A stretch of DNA of 64,000 nucleotides from Saturnia japonica (Eukaryota; Arthropoda; Insecta; Lepidoptera; Saturniidae), in assembly GCA_033032175.1 (NCBI GenBank), contig CM065320.1, positions 7,378,001 through 7,442,000 on the forward strand, written 5' to 3'. A model generated the notes under the pieces. It was not told the origin of the DNA. It saw only the letters and a program-made list of their open reading frames with translations, and did not search any database. Positions 10,501-20,590 of the stretch are shown here, piece by piece (positions within the stretch are counted from its first letter, which is position 1; the number at the start of each line of letters is the position of its first letter). Made by a program: the position numbers and the translations under genes.

Positions 10501-12575
10501 GTAAATGTTAAGAATAGGTCGGGTCTTCCGTATTTTCTGACGTAAGAAAAGCCGTCTTGTATGCGTTTGTGCATGTAACGGGGACCGCCGGTAAAGCTTG
10601 AAGGCAAAATTACTAAGCGACCCAAATTATTCACGTCTGTGTCATGTTGTATAGCATCCTGTAGATCAACATAATTTTCCGCACGTAATCTTCTTTGATT
10701 AGTTCGAATATAAATTAATCGTTCGGTTTCAATTTTAGCGTACATGTCAACAACAAACTGGTTAAATAGTCCCCGAAACCGGTGTAAGTAAATAAACCGG
10801 CCGCGTCTCACTTGCAAGAGATAAGCATAGAATTGCATAGCTGACGTCTTTTTGTTGTAGTTCAGTGCACCGGTATTTGGATCGACATTGAATACGCTAA
10901 AGTTATATCCATTTTCACCATGACAGTAAATTAGTGGGTATTGTAGAGCATCATAGGCACGATGAGTCTCGTTAACACGCTGAAGTCTATTATCTCGTGA
11001 ACGTAGAATGATGTCGCGTCGATCACATTCCTGATCGACTAAAACTGCCGCAACTTCGTTGACATTTGGAGCATTATATCGGCCACGGTTCTCGTGAGCC
11101 GGTCTCCTCTCTACGTTAATAACAAATTTATACTCATTACTTTGACTCTCCGAAACGGACTCGATAGCGGCTTTAAAGCTATGCACGTAGGGGTTGACTG
11201 TGTGTAGCATATTTTGTAGTTCAATTATTAAATTCTGGTTTAAATTTGGAAAATTTTGCCTTCTAATATTTGCTTGTTCAATATAATCTGATACAAAATA
11301 TATTTGTAAAAATTTTGGTTCGGTCTCAGGCAATAACGAACCAATGGCATGATATACCTGCCCTTGGATTTTAAACGTGGGCATAAATGAACCTTCACGT
11401 ATTTCTTTAGCACCAAATGAAGTCATTTGAAATGCACTGTTGTAGGAACTAATCGAGTCCAATAACTCCTTAGATTGTGAATGTTCTCCAATCAGCAGTG
11501 ACTTCAAAGGCTCTGGAGGAGAATCCTGAAGAATATTCAGAAACACTTTTCCGGCTGAGCAACAAAATCCAAGACTTTCTCTCTGCCATTTAAGTGCTTG
11601 GCAGTGGGCGCAAATGTTTATCATTGCACCGATATTAGAGAATAGACCATAATTTATTTTTGGATTATAAAAGAAACCACTGCGTTCCTTATTGCTCCAC
11701 GGAAGAACTTCGTTACTCACATATTCTTCCTGGGCATCATCACTTTGTGATGATAATGACATCCTGTTTAAAGCATGTCGCACCCGATCTTCGGCTATGC
11801 GAGCTTCACGTTCATCTGTGGTCTCTAAATCTCGGATTTCTTCAATCCTATTCCTCTCGAGAGATCTATGAATATATTGCACTTCCCGAGCTTGTTGGTA
11901 GTTCTCATGACTTGTTTCGAGCCGCTGCTGATGTTGCTCTTCAGTTTCGAGAGATCTGTTAGTTGCGTGACGCTCGCGATCAGCAGTCAGTCGTGTATCA
12001 CGCTGCGCAAACGTTTCTGGGTTGCGAATTGCGATATGATACTCACGATCAACAGTCAGCCTTGTCTCACGCTCTGTGAATGTTTCTGATTCACGGGACA
12101 TTGTATGATACTCACGGTCAGCAGTTAGCCGTGCCTCACGCTCTGTGAATGTTTCAGACTCACGAGACATAGCGTGGTACTCACGGTCAGCAGTTAGTCG
12201 TGCCTCACGCTCTGTGAATGTTTCAGACTCACGAGACATAGCGTGGTAATCACGGTCAGCAGTTAGCCGTGCCTCACGCTCTGTGAATGTTTCTGACTCT
12301 CGCGACGTGGCGTGGTACTCGCGGTCAGCAGTCAGCCGCGCCTCACGCTCTTCACTACTTTCTATCGATCGAGAAGCAGCTATACGCCTACGATTTGAAT
12401 TTAATCGCTCGCATTGTTCGCGATCGGTTTCTGAAGCGCGTACATTGGCCTGACGCTCTCGTTCAGTTGCAAGTCTTATCTGATAGTCTTCCTCAGTTTC
12501 TTGAGATCGAATATTTCTCAACCTTTTTCGATTGCTAGTATACTGAGATAGACTCGTTCTTTTTCTACCAGGCAT
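7548..12575 (-). pseudogene. Helitron Rep/PIF1-like helicase protein with STPR N-terminus
   Basis: The likely start is Met at 12575 (MPGRKRTSLSQ); an upstream in-frame Met at 12716 adds only a hydrophobic leader-like stretch. Residues about 20-260 hold ten or so 23-residue STPR repeats (for example ESETFTEREARLTADREYH). The Rep domain follows, with the HUH motif GLPHAHILLWL near residue 753 and the tyrosine motif YILKYIHKG near residue 895. The helicase has Walker A APGGTGKT, Walker B VWDEC, GDFR*TLP and the motif VI-like TINKAQGQTL. Damage: TGA at 9291-9293 where DDDQHW is expected, a frameshift near 9035, TAG at 8459-8461 replacing Gln of GDFRQ, and a frameshift near 7670. After the last one the tail SHGQLYVALSRV continues to a stop at 7548. 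It would replicate the element by rolling circle if intact. Confidence 0.88.
12070..12340 (-). repeat. 69-bp coding repeats of the STPR domain
   Basis: Within the Helitron coding region, tandem 69-bp units (ctcacgctctgtgaatgttt and flanks) occur about four times with few differences. Each encodes one 23-residue STPR repeat. The near-identity of the middle units compared with the outer ones suggests recent internal duplication. Confidence 0.85.
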
Positions 12576-12600
12576 TTTACCTAAATCTAAACGACAATAA

Positions 12601-12974
12601 TATAAAGTAAAGGTCAAAATCAGTAGTCCAATTGCAAAATTCAAGTTACCTCGAATCCGCAATACAATAAAACGAAATCCTTTAATAATAGCCAAGGTCA
12701 ATAAATAAAAGTACAAATTCCAATCCGTAACGCAATTAATCGAAAATCCTTTAGGAAATAGCCAAGTTTATTTTTTGTGTTTTAAATTATAAAGTAAAGG
12801 TCAAAATCAGTAGTCCAATTGCAAAATTCAAGTTACCTCGAATCCGCAATACAATAAAACGAAATCCTTTAATAATAGCCAAGGTCAATAAATAAATGTA
12901 CAAATTCCAATCCGTAACGCAATTAATCAAAAATCCTTTAGGAAATAGCCAAGTTTATTTTTTGTGTTTTAAAT
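12601..12974. repeat. 187-bp tandem duplication upstream of the Helitron gene
   Basis: Two near-identical units begin at 12601 and 12788 with tataaagtaaaggtcaaaat. Differences are only a few substitutions, such as aaaagtac versus aaatgtac. The pair lies directly upstream of the Helitron start codon, so it may contain promoter or leader sequence, but no motif proves this. Confidence 0.9.
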
Positions 12975-13019
12975 CTATTTATCGTTAATCGTTAGTATTC
13001 AAAAGACGTAATGAACAAT

Positions 13020-13029
13020 GCAGAATGGT
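13020..13029. repeat. 10-bp target-site copy 1 (gcagaatggt)
   Basis: The same ten bases recur at 13136-13145 and 19063-19072. They bracket two same-orientation Jockey-like insertions, so they read as target-site duplications from two events at one site. The final t could belong to the poly(T). Confidence 0.85.
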
Positions 13030-13135
13030 TTTTTTTTTTTTTTTTTTTTTTTTTGAACTGACTACACTGTTAGCCTTTGGGGCCCTATCGTCAAACAGAG
13101 CCGCTGCGGCTTTTACAGCTTCACCGGACTTGGGG
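13030..13135 (-). mobile_element. Severely 5'-truncated Jockey-like insertion
   Basis: On the minus strand this is the last 80 or so bases of the Jockey-like 3' UTR (gtccggtgaagctgtaaaag through ggctaacagtgtagtcag) followed by a poly(A) tail of more than 20 bases. It is flanked by gcagaatggt on both sides. It contains an 11-bp segment (ctgtttgacga) missing from the adjacent full-length copy, so the two are separate copies rather than a simple duplication. Confidence 0.8.
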
Positions 13136-13145
13136 CAGAATGGTT
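13136..13145. repeat. 10-bp target-site copy 2 (gcagaatggt)
   Basis: The middle of three copies of the target sequence. It lies between the truncated and the full-length Jockey-like insertions. Confidence 0.85.
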
Positions 13146-13656
13146 TTTTTTTAGAACTGACTACACTGTTAGCCTTAGGGGCCCTAAAGCCGCTGCGGCT
13201 TTTACAGCTTCACCGGACTTGGGGGCGAGCGCAGAGGGCACTCAGCCGCGAAAGTTTTGTGGACGACTCGCACGAGGGTGCCAAAGTGGCCGGACCTCGG
13301 CTCGGGCGGTCGTCGCGTTCGCAAATAGGTCGCGATCTATTCGAATCCCTACACCTACGATTCGAGCTAACTAAATATACACATAGGCACGTTCCCTTCC
13401 TCCTGGGAGGAAGGAAGGAACCGTGCGTATGTGTATTCAATAATCGGAATGTTTCTACACTAACTAGCGCTAACTAACTAGCGTAAAAAAAGAAAAAAAA
13501 GGTCCCTCACAGAACCTATGTACCTGTGTGGTGTGCACGTGTGTATGTTCATACGTGTGTAGTGTTGTATGTAGGTAGCTAAGTGATGCACGTACAGTGT
13601 CACTTGTATCGCGCGGGCGGTTGCCTGACCCAAGGGTTTCACACCGAGGAACGGAC

Positions 13657-16535
13657 CTAGGCTTGGGTTACCGCTAGAGAGGGTGGACGTGACGGGTGTG
13701 CTGGAGCGAAATTGACCGCCCGCCCTCTGCGGAGAGAACGGTGGTTACGCGGGCGTGGGCGCTGGCACGCTCTGTTTGGAGAGACGGATGTGTAATATTT
13801 ATTCGAATTTTCGATGTGATCGTCGGGATCAATAAAAATATTGCGCGGCCGGCGTTTGCACCGGATGTCCGTGGGTGCCGGAACATAAGTGGCGGCTGTT
13901 TTTATTAACGGATTCGCGTGGTTCGACGCGGTGTCGAAATACGAACGGGAGAGCTGTTTAACGTAGGCATGTATCGAAGGAAGCTCCATATCTCTATGGA
14001 GATCTACGCTTCGAACATACCACGATAGAGGAACCTATTCTGTATCGATTGTAACCGTTTGAAACTCGACTCGGACATATGTGCGAACACGGCGCAACTG
14101 TATGTCAAAATTGGTCGAATACACGTCTTGTAGAGCGTGAGCTTATGTCGCGTGGACATTTTACTCACCGAACACAACAGAGGATGCAACCGGCCCAGGA
14201 CCCACGCGGCCCTGTTCCTAACCTTACGGATGTGGGGTCTAAAAGAGAGCCTACTATCTAGGGTTACCCCTAGATATTTGGTCTCTCTTACATACGGAAT
14301 CGGATTATCGTAGAGCTTAACAGGTTTAAGCTTCCACGGTATCTGTGACGAATCCGCATCGAAGAGCATCGCGGCGCTCTTCGAGGGATTAACGGCTATA
14401 CGCCACTCGTTAAACCACTTCCCGAGAGTGGTCACGGAGCGTTGGACTTTGTGTCTGAGGTGGGATCTATTCCTATCTGAGGCATATAAGACTGTATCGT
14501 CAGCGTATAGCCCTACCTCGACCTCCGGGAGTCGAGGTAGGTCACTGACGTACAGGTTAAATAGGCTAGGAGCCAGGATCGAACCTTGGGGAACGCCTGA
14601 GCGTATTGGACGGGGCGTGGACAATTCACCTTCCACTCTATAGCGAAAGGTGCGATCTGTTAGATAGTCGCGAATTATTTTAATTAGCCTATCGGGGACT
14701 TCAAAGTGATACAACTTGTAGATCAATCCCTCGTGCCAGACCTTATCGAAGGCCTTGGCAACGTCGAAAAAGACCGCAAGTGTACGGCGGGGTTTATATA
14801 ATTCAGCAAAATTAAATGCAACGTGCTCCGTGAGGCGGTGCACTTGATGAGTGCAAGAATATCTAGCACGGAAACCGAATTGCTCAGGCGGATAGAGGTC
14901 TTTCTCCTCTATTACTGACTTGAGACGGTTCAGAAGGATCCGCTCGTACATTTTCCCTAAAGCATTTAGGAGACTGATCGGGCGATAGCTGTCGGGAAGC
15001 GACGCGCTCTTGCCGGGCTTACGGATACCTATGACTATGGCCTTTTTCCAGGCGGCTGGAAAATGGCAGTGGGCTATGGCTACATTGAAGATGCAGACCA
15101 AAAGAGCTATGAGGCGATCGGGAAGAAGTCTAAGTACTTCATTCCTGATCCCGTCGGGACCTGGTGCTTTTCTAAGCTTAAGGCTTTTTATAATGGAAAG
15201 AACCTCCTCAGACGTGACTGGGGACAGGGAGTCTGTCGCGGGGAGCTTATCCAGCTCCCGCACGCATCCATCGATACCCTCGACCCGGTCGGTATTTGCA
15301 TCGACACTGTTCGGAGAGCACTGGCTCTCCAAACAAGTGGCGAGGCACTCCGCCTTGTCGCTGCTATCGAAGGCGAGCGGTATACCGGGACCCCTCTCGA
15401 GGGGGGGCATAAGATAAGAAGCCTCTATTTTGAGGCTGTGAGCTAATTTCCAGTAAGCCAGATGCGACGGCCTTAGCCCTTCGACGAGGGCGTCCCATCT
15501 GTGACTTCTGAGTTCTAATATACGGGCTCTAACCGATCTTTGAAGTGCGCGTAAACGTGCGCGGTTTTCCTCGGTCGGATAGTGGTCGTGCGCACGAGTC
15601 GCCGCGTTCTTTTCCGTCAACAACGCCCGCACGTCGGCAGGGAGTACGAAGCGGCGATCGCTCGCCTCTTCGACCTCTCTCGAGGCCTCTCCGATGCCGG
15701 CCTGCAGGTGGTCGACCAGGGAATCGATCGCGAGATCTAAGTCCGCAACGGACCCCAATACGTCCGGGATCCTATCTAAGCCGGACGAGGACGGTCTGTC
15801 CGCAAGATAATGTTTTAGCTTGGCATAGTCAACCACTTGGACCGAAGGAGGGCTAGAGTCGTCTGGTTGACCTAGCTGCATGATGACCGGACGGTGGTCG
15901 GAGTCGAGCTCGTGTACGACCCGAATGAGTCGTAACCGAAGCGCGATACCTTTAATGAGAGCTACATCAAGCACTGTCGGCATACAGTTGTCTTGAAAGT
16001 GGGTGGGAGTGGGTGGCGCTATGACATCAAAGTTTAGCACGTTCGTTAGCTCTTCGAGTTTAACCCCATTACTGGAGTCTCTCCAATTGCCAAACAAAGT
16101 GTGTCCACAATTGAGGTCACCCGCTATAATGACCGATTCACCGAGCGAAAGTAGCTTTTCTAGGTCAGACCTGAGAGGCTCTTTCCTCGGCGAGAGATAA
16201 ACTGAGACTAACGTTATGGACGGGTGGTCGGTCATTCCTAGTCTACACACGGATACTTCCATATTGGTAAGTATCGGAGGATCTACCGGCGTACAATATA
16301 ACGATCGTTTGTAATAAATGAGAGTGCCGCCCCCGCGGCCGGCCCGGTCATTTCTTACAATATTGTAGTTCGCGATTTTTGGATCACGTTTAGCACGCTT
16401 TAAGAGCGTCTCCTGCACTAAAAGAACATCTACTTGGTGATCTTTAAGAAAGGTCGCGACGAGATCACGCTGCGGATATAGGTTCCGTGCGTTAAAAAAC
16501 GAAAGATTTAACGCTTTCGGTTTAAACTTTGCCAT
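13657..16535 (-). pseudogene. Jockey-like ORF2, nearly intact, one frameshift
   Basis: From Met at 16535 the frame is open for 843 residues to 14004. The EEP endonuclease occupies roughly residues 1-225, with NARNLYPQRD, QETLLKRAKRD, GDLNCGHTLFGNW and SDHRPVI. Reverse transcriptase blocks follow: SYRPISLLNALGKMYERIL near residue 510, AKAFDKVWHEG, SGVPQGSILAP near residue 647 and YADDTVLYA near residue 676. A deletion near 14020-14030 relative to copy 1 changes frame after QNRFLYRG. The remaining about 110 residues (LPSIHAYVKQLSRSYFDTAS onward) are readable in another frame at 13989-13657. The start overlaps the ORF1 stop by 14 bp. It may lack a functional C-terminus. Confidence 0.9.
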
Positions 16536-18435
16536 TGAAAGGCCCTAAGTTATTATTACACGCCTCACGGTCGAGACGTTGTAGTGTCTCTGAGAGGCGG
16601 GGGAACGCGCAAGCGGTCTTGATGAGACCGAAGCGCTCCAGATGGTCATTGTAGTCAATGAGCTCGCGGATATCGTGCTCGCGAAGGAGCAGTATCATTA
16701 AGTCGTTACTATTAACGACAGCGTTAGCGGGCGCGCGGGGCGCAGGCGCGCGGGGCGCTGGAATATCCATAGCCATAAGGGGCTGTGGATTGGGGCGACG
16801 GGGGCCCCATGCGTTCTGCGATGAACGCACGGGTTGCGGTTGCACCGCGCGGGGTGCGGAGAGGCCGGCGGTGGCCGGGGACTGGCGCAGGACCGGCAGC
16901 GCGGGAAATTCCCCTGACGCCAGCGGGGGTTGCGCTTTGATGGCTGAGGTGGGGGGCGCCGCCCGGGGGGCCGCCTGCCTCTGCGTGCGTGGCCGCGTGG
17001 TACGCGGGGCCTTGGGGCAACCGCGATAATTCGCGGGATGCCCCTCCTCCCCGTATAACACGCAGCTCGGGGGGACGACGGAGTCACGCTCGCGCGTGCA
17101 CTCCCGTGTGGGGTGGTCCTCTCGGCACTTTACGCACCGCGGACGAGAATGACAGTTACGGGCAGCGTGCCCGTACAGCTGGCAGTTGTGGCACTGCGCA
17201 GGCTGGTGGTTTTTGTGTGGGGGCTCCACGTTAATCCCGGAGAGCCCGCACACCGTGTCTAGCTGGAAGATGGCCTTTCCCTCGGGGGAAAGGTCCAATA
17301 TGGCCACTACCATTTGTAGTGGCCGCTTATCTTTACTGTACATCCGGTGTACTTCCCGGATGGGATAACTTTGCTCCTTGAGCGAGGAGCACACCTCCGA
17401 CGGGTCGAGCTCCACCGGAATGCGGCGGATGACCACTCGGAGGACGCGCTCCTCCGCGAGCGAATACGTATAAAATTGCAGACCTTTCTGCCGGAGGAGG
17501 GTGGTTAGTTTACGGTGAGTTTCCGAAGAACTCACCGAAATAGAAATCCCGTTGACTATGTTTCTAGCCTTGTGGTAGTCGAGTTTGAGTCTGCGCATCT
17601 CATTGCAGACTCCCATCCAGGCTGCCTTGTCCCGGATTATGATTGGAGGTGGGGCACGCTCTTTTTTCCCGCCGGCGGGCGCGGGGAGCTGGGAGGACGC
17701 GGGGGCGGCGGCGCCCCTGACTACTGCCTTAGCTATTACCTTAGGCGCCGGTTGAGCAGTCGGACTGCTACGCGCCGTTCGCTTACGCGACGCCACGACG
17801 GTGAAGCCGTCGTTCTCGGTATCCATCTCCGGAGATGGATCCGGATTCGCGGGCGAGTCTTGTTCGACCGGAAGGGCCGAAAACGAATTTTTCGTCTTTA
17901 ACGCGGTTTCCGTGGATCGCGCGGGACGGACGTACGGACTATTTTTGGTAACCCTAGATTGTGACCGCGAATTTCGCGGCCCTCGCCTGACGGAGGCGGG
18001 GCTTGACCCGCGCGATTGGCTAGTCGGGACAGGGGGCGTGGCCGTAGGCGCGGCCATGGCCCCGGATGACGCGGCGGACAGGCGCGTAACGCTGCGCGCG
18101 GGACGTTTGGGCGCGACGCCGACTGGCGCGGCGCCAGTGGATGTAACGGTCGCGGCCGTGACGTCATCGGCCGCCTTGCTACCTGAAGCGGCCGCCTCGC
18201 TACCTGAAACGGCCTCATGACGGGTCGCGGTCGCAGCGGTGCGACGCACGCAGGCGTTCTCAGGTAGATTACGGTATTCCTCGTCTAGAGAGGGACACCG
18301 TAATACGACGAAATTTTGATAGCGCTGGTATTGAAACTCCAGCGCTTTCATCCTGGCTTGCAACTTGCCTATGCAAGTGGCCAGGTCGGCAACGTTATTT
18401 GCCATGGCGGCAGAAGAGGGAGGACAGTGGGACAT
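16522..18435 (-). CDS. Jockey-like ORF1 gag-like protein, intact 637 aa
   Basis: An uninterrupted 637-residue ORF. The N-terminus is predicted helical (LATCIGKLQARMKALEFQYQ) and may form a coiled coil. A basic, Ser/Ala/Pro-rich low-complexity region runs to about residue 260. An RNA-binding-like segment follows, with the knuckles CHNCQLYGHAARNC and CVKCREDHPTREC near residues 412-450. The third knuckle reads CVLYGEEGHPANYRGC: its second Cys is Tyr here but Cys in copy 1. The protein would bind element RNA and assemble the RNP. Its coding sequence is much more GC-rich than flanking host DNA. The start at 18435 is the first Met downstream of the leader. Confidence 0.88.
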   Translation of the reverse strand: MSHCPPSSAAMANNVADLATCIGKLQARMKALEFQYQRYQNFVVLRCPSLDEEYRNLPENACVRRTAATATRHEAVSGSEAAASGSKAADDVTAATVTSTGAAPVGVAPKRPARSVTRLSAASSGAMAAPTATPPVPTSQSRGSSPASVRRGPRNSRSQSRVTKNSPYVRPARSTETALKTKNSFSALPVEQDSPANPDPSPEMDTENDGFTVVASRKRTARSSPTAQPAPKVIAKAVVRGAAAPASSQLPAPAGGKKERAPPPIIIRDKAAWMGVCNEMRRLKLDYHKARNIVNGISISVSSSETHRKLTTLLRQKGLQFYTYSLAEERVLRVVIRRIPVELDPSEVCSSLKEQSYPIREVHRMYSKDKRPLQMVVAILDLSPEGKAIFQLDTVCGLSGINVEPPHKNHQPAQCHNCQLYGHAARNCHSRPRCVKCREDHPTRECTRERDSVVPPSCVLYGEEGHPANYRGCPKAPRTTRPRTQRQAAPRAAPPTSAIKAQPPLASGEFPALPVLRQSPATAGLSAPRAVQPQPVRSSQNAWGPRRPNPQPLMAMDIPAPRAPAPRAPANAVVNSNDLMILLLREHDIRELIDYNDHLERFGLIKTACAFPRLSETLQRLDREACNNNLGPFNGKV

Positions 18436-19062
18436 TTTTATTTAATTTTAAATTTAAAGGCCTCCCTGCCTTAGGGGCAGGGGGGTGCGCCAAAAAATTT
18501 AAAAGACTATCGGAGTCGGCAAGAGACCTGTTGTCAAGGTGCAATGACACACAGGAAGGACCTATCAACCCTAAGGAGCCCTAACAAGCCCGGGGCCGAG
18601 GACGCAGACCGGTAATTAAACCGGGCTAGGCCCAAACAGGTTCCCGGGGATGGAGTGTGCAGGATCGGAAGGTTTGGCAGGAGACACCTGGGGCAAGACT
18701 ATGCGATAACCGCAAAGGCCTAGATTCCCAGGCCCGTCCGAGTCTGGCTGTTTGCCTCTGAAGGAGACAACCAGCGGGCTGCTCGGGTCACGCCCCACTT
18801 GCCTTCGTTGGCACCGTCAGGTATCCAGCAAGTGACAACAAAACCGTGGATTTACAAAAAAAAAAAAAAAAAAAACAAGCAAGTCGCACCGGAAAGTGCG
18901 GTTTACCACGCGAGCGTTAGACACCAGTTGGTTTACGTCGTAATTGCAACAATATATTTGAAATAAATTCCAAATATAAGATCGCAACAATTAAGTCACG
19001 TGATGGTCAAAATTGAAAACGGCGCGACACGTCCGTTCGCAACAGTGACCAAATCGGAACTG
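18436..19062 (-). other. 5' UTR / internal promoter region of Jockey-like copy 2
   Basis: A 627-bp leader between the target-site duplication and ORF1. It contains a homopolymer run (a-tract on the plus strand at about 18856-18875). In Jockey-clade elements transcription starts from an internal promoter at the 5' end; no specific motif could be confirmed here. Confidence 0.55.
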
Positions 19063-19072
19063 GCAGAATGGT
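19063..19072. repeat. 10-bp target-site copy 3 (gcagaatggt)
   Basis: Right-hand target-site duplication of the full-length Jockey-like element, identical to 13020-13029 and 13136-13145. Confidence 0.88.
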
Positions 19073-20435
19073 AGTAGATATATTTAATTTACTAATTCAA
19101 GAACATTTCTTGACCGTGCGATCTACAAACTCACATGTCCCGAAGAGCTACATCTATCGTAGAATTTTAGAACGAAATAAATTGAACTTCCTATATAAAT
19201 ATTTTCTTAAACATTGTTTAATTTGTTTTTCAATCTAAAATCTCTAAAAATGACTGCGCCATACATGAAATAATAAATAGATAAGTAGTAAATGGTATAC
19301 CTACATCTTTGTTTACAGTAAGTAGGTACCTATATTTATTTAAAATGACGTGAAAATTAAATAATTTATATTACATATTTCATTTTTTATTACATAAAAT
19401 CCTTTTTTTTTTACTTTTGATAATTAAAAAAAAATGCTATTTATACACCACACAAATATCCATACGTGTAAAAATTCATCCTATGTGCTACTTATCATAG
19501 GCTTCAAAAAGGTACCTTCTGCGTGATTGGCATACAGATTAACAGAGAAATAGACAAACGATTCAAAATTAATATTAATAATGCACAAAGTGGTAACTAA
19601 TAGTTTTAATTTGAATTCGGGATAAATATAACAAAAATGATGTTATGGTGTTATTATTTTCCAAGTTTTAAACGTGTAAATGAACTAAAACGATATGTGT
19701 GGCGTCATAATATAGGTAAAATAAAAATCTTCTTAGTGCAAAAAACAAACAACGACATCTATCGAAAATATTTAGATCAAAATTAAGCCAGTTAATTTCT
19801 ATTGAACGTTTTTTTTTCTAATATTTGAAGATAAAATAATTTGGATAAATTTCATTCAATTAAACTTTATTTCACTATGTACTTGAAATATATTATAGTA
19901 TTACATATACATCAATTACATTGTTTAATCTACATAGCCTTCATTGCACAAAAAATAAACAACGACATCTATCGTAGAATTTTCAAAAAAAATTAAGCCA
20001 GTTTATTTTACTACTATTGTACGTTTTTTTTTTCTTTTAAATGACGATAAAATAATTTGGATGCATTTCATATTATTAAGCTTCATTTCACTATGTACTT
20101 GAAATATTTGTAGTATTACATGCACATGCATTACATTGTTTCATGTACATAAAACCTAAACGCAATTTATAGACCATGCAAATGTTCATACGTATAAAAA
20201 TGTATCCTAAATGTACCTTTAGACTATAAGTTACAATCATGCCAAATTTCATTAAATTCGGGCCAGTAGTTTTTGCGTGATTGGTGTTCAAACAATCCGA
20301 CAGACAGACAGACAAAAATTTTAAAAACTATCGAAATGTGTTCTGTCCATGATTCTAAGCCCCCCCATATATTTTTTTCTCAAATATCTTCAATGTACAG
20401 ATTTCGACTCTTTACTCTTTTATTATAAGTATAGA
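19073..20435 (-). other. Helitron 5' leader with 210-bp tandem duplication
   Basis: AT-rich and without genes. Two diverged tandem units of about 210 bp start at 19751 and 19961 (aacgacatctatcg...aattaagccagtt...cactatgtacttgaaatat). A partial echo of the start (ctacatctatcgtagaattt) lies near 19150. The rightmost 300 bp (about 20140-20435) are homologous to 61900-62151 and include the phrases gacagacagacaaa and actatcgaaatgtgtt. The terminal TCTATACTTATAATAAAAG on the minus strand marks the element's 5' end. Confidence 0.6.
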
Positions 20436-20590
20436 TTACGCTCTTATAGTGTTTCAAGTATTGAGTGAGCTGGAAAAGTGTAAATTATAGTAGGTATTGA
20501 GTTAGCTGATAAAGTGTAAAAAAAACTGTGTGACACTCTACTTAAAAATTATTTTTGACTATTTGTGCGAAACGAAACAAGATTTACGAA

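Larger units (their letters stand above)
13146..19062 (-). mobile_element. Near-full-length Jockey-clade non-LTR retrotransposon, copy 2
   Basis: A 5.9-kb element flanked by 10-bp target-site duplications. Its order on the minus strand is 5' UTR (19062-18436), ORF1 (18435-16522), ORF2 (16535 to about 13657), 3' UTR and a short poly(A) (poly(T) at 13145-13153). Assignment to the Jockey clade rests on two overlapping ORFs, an EEP endonuclease, no RNase H domain, an ORF1 with three zinc knuckles, and a poly(A) tail. It sits in the leader of the minus-strand Helitron. The C-terminal part of ORF2 is frameshifted. Confidence 0.92.
7548..20435 (-). mobile_element. Autonomous Helitron, interrupted by a Jockey-like insertion
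   Basis: The minus-strand 5' terminus TCTATACTTATAATAAAAG lies at 20435, preceded by the A expected at a Helitron insertion site. A related end occurs at 62151. The leader runs from 20435 down to 12576 and is interrupted by Jockey DNA (13030-19062). Coding sequence runs from 12575 to 7548. The link between the 5' terminus and the coding region is inferred from position, orientation and the lack of any other boundary. The 3' end is unresolved. The coding part is decayed. Confidence 0.6.

Noticed and set aside
12576..12716. An upstream Met at 12716 for the Helitron protein.
   Set aside because: The extra 47 residues overlap the 187-bp duplicated noncoding block. The basic start MPGRKRTSLSQ at 12575 is the more plausible one.
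16658..18220. Long plus-strand ORFs opposite the Jockey-like ORF1.
   Set aside because: Antisense shadows caused by the GC-rich coding sequence of ORF1.
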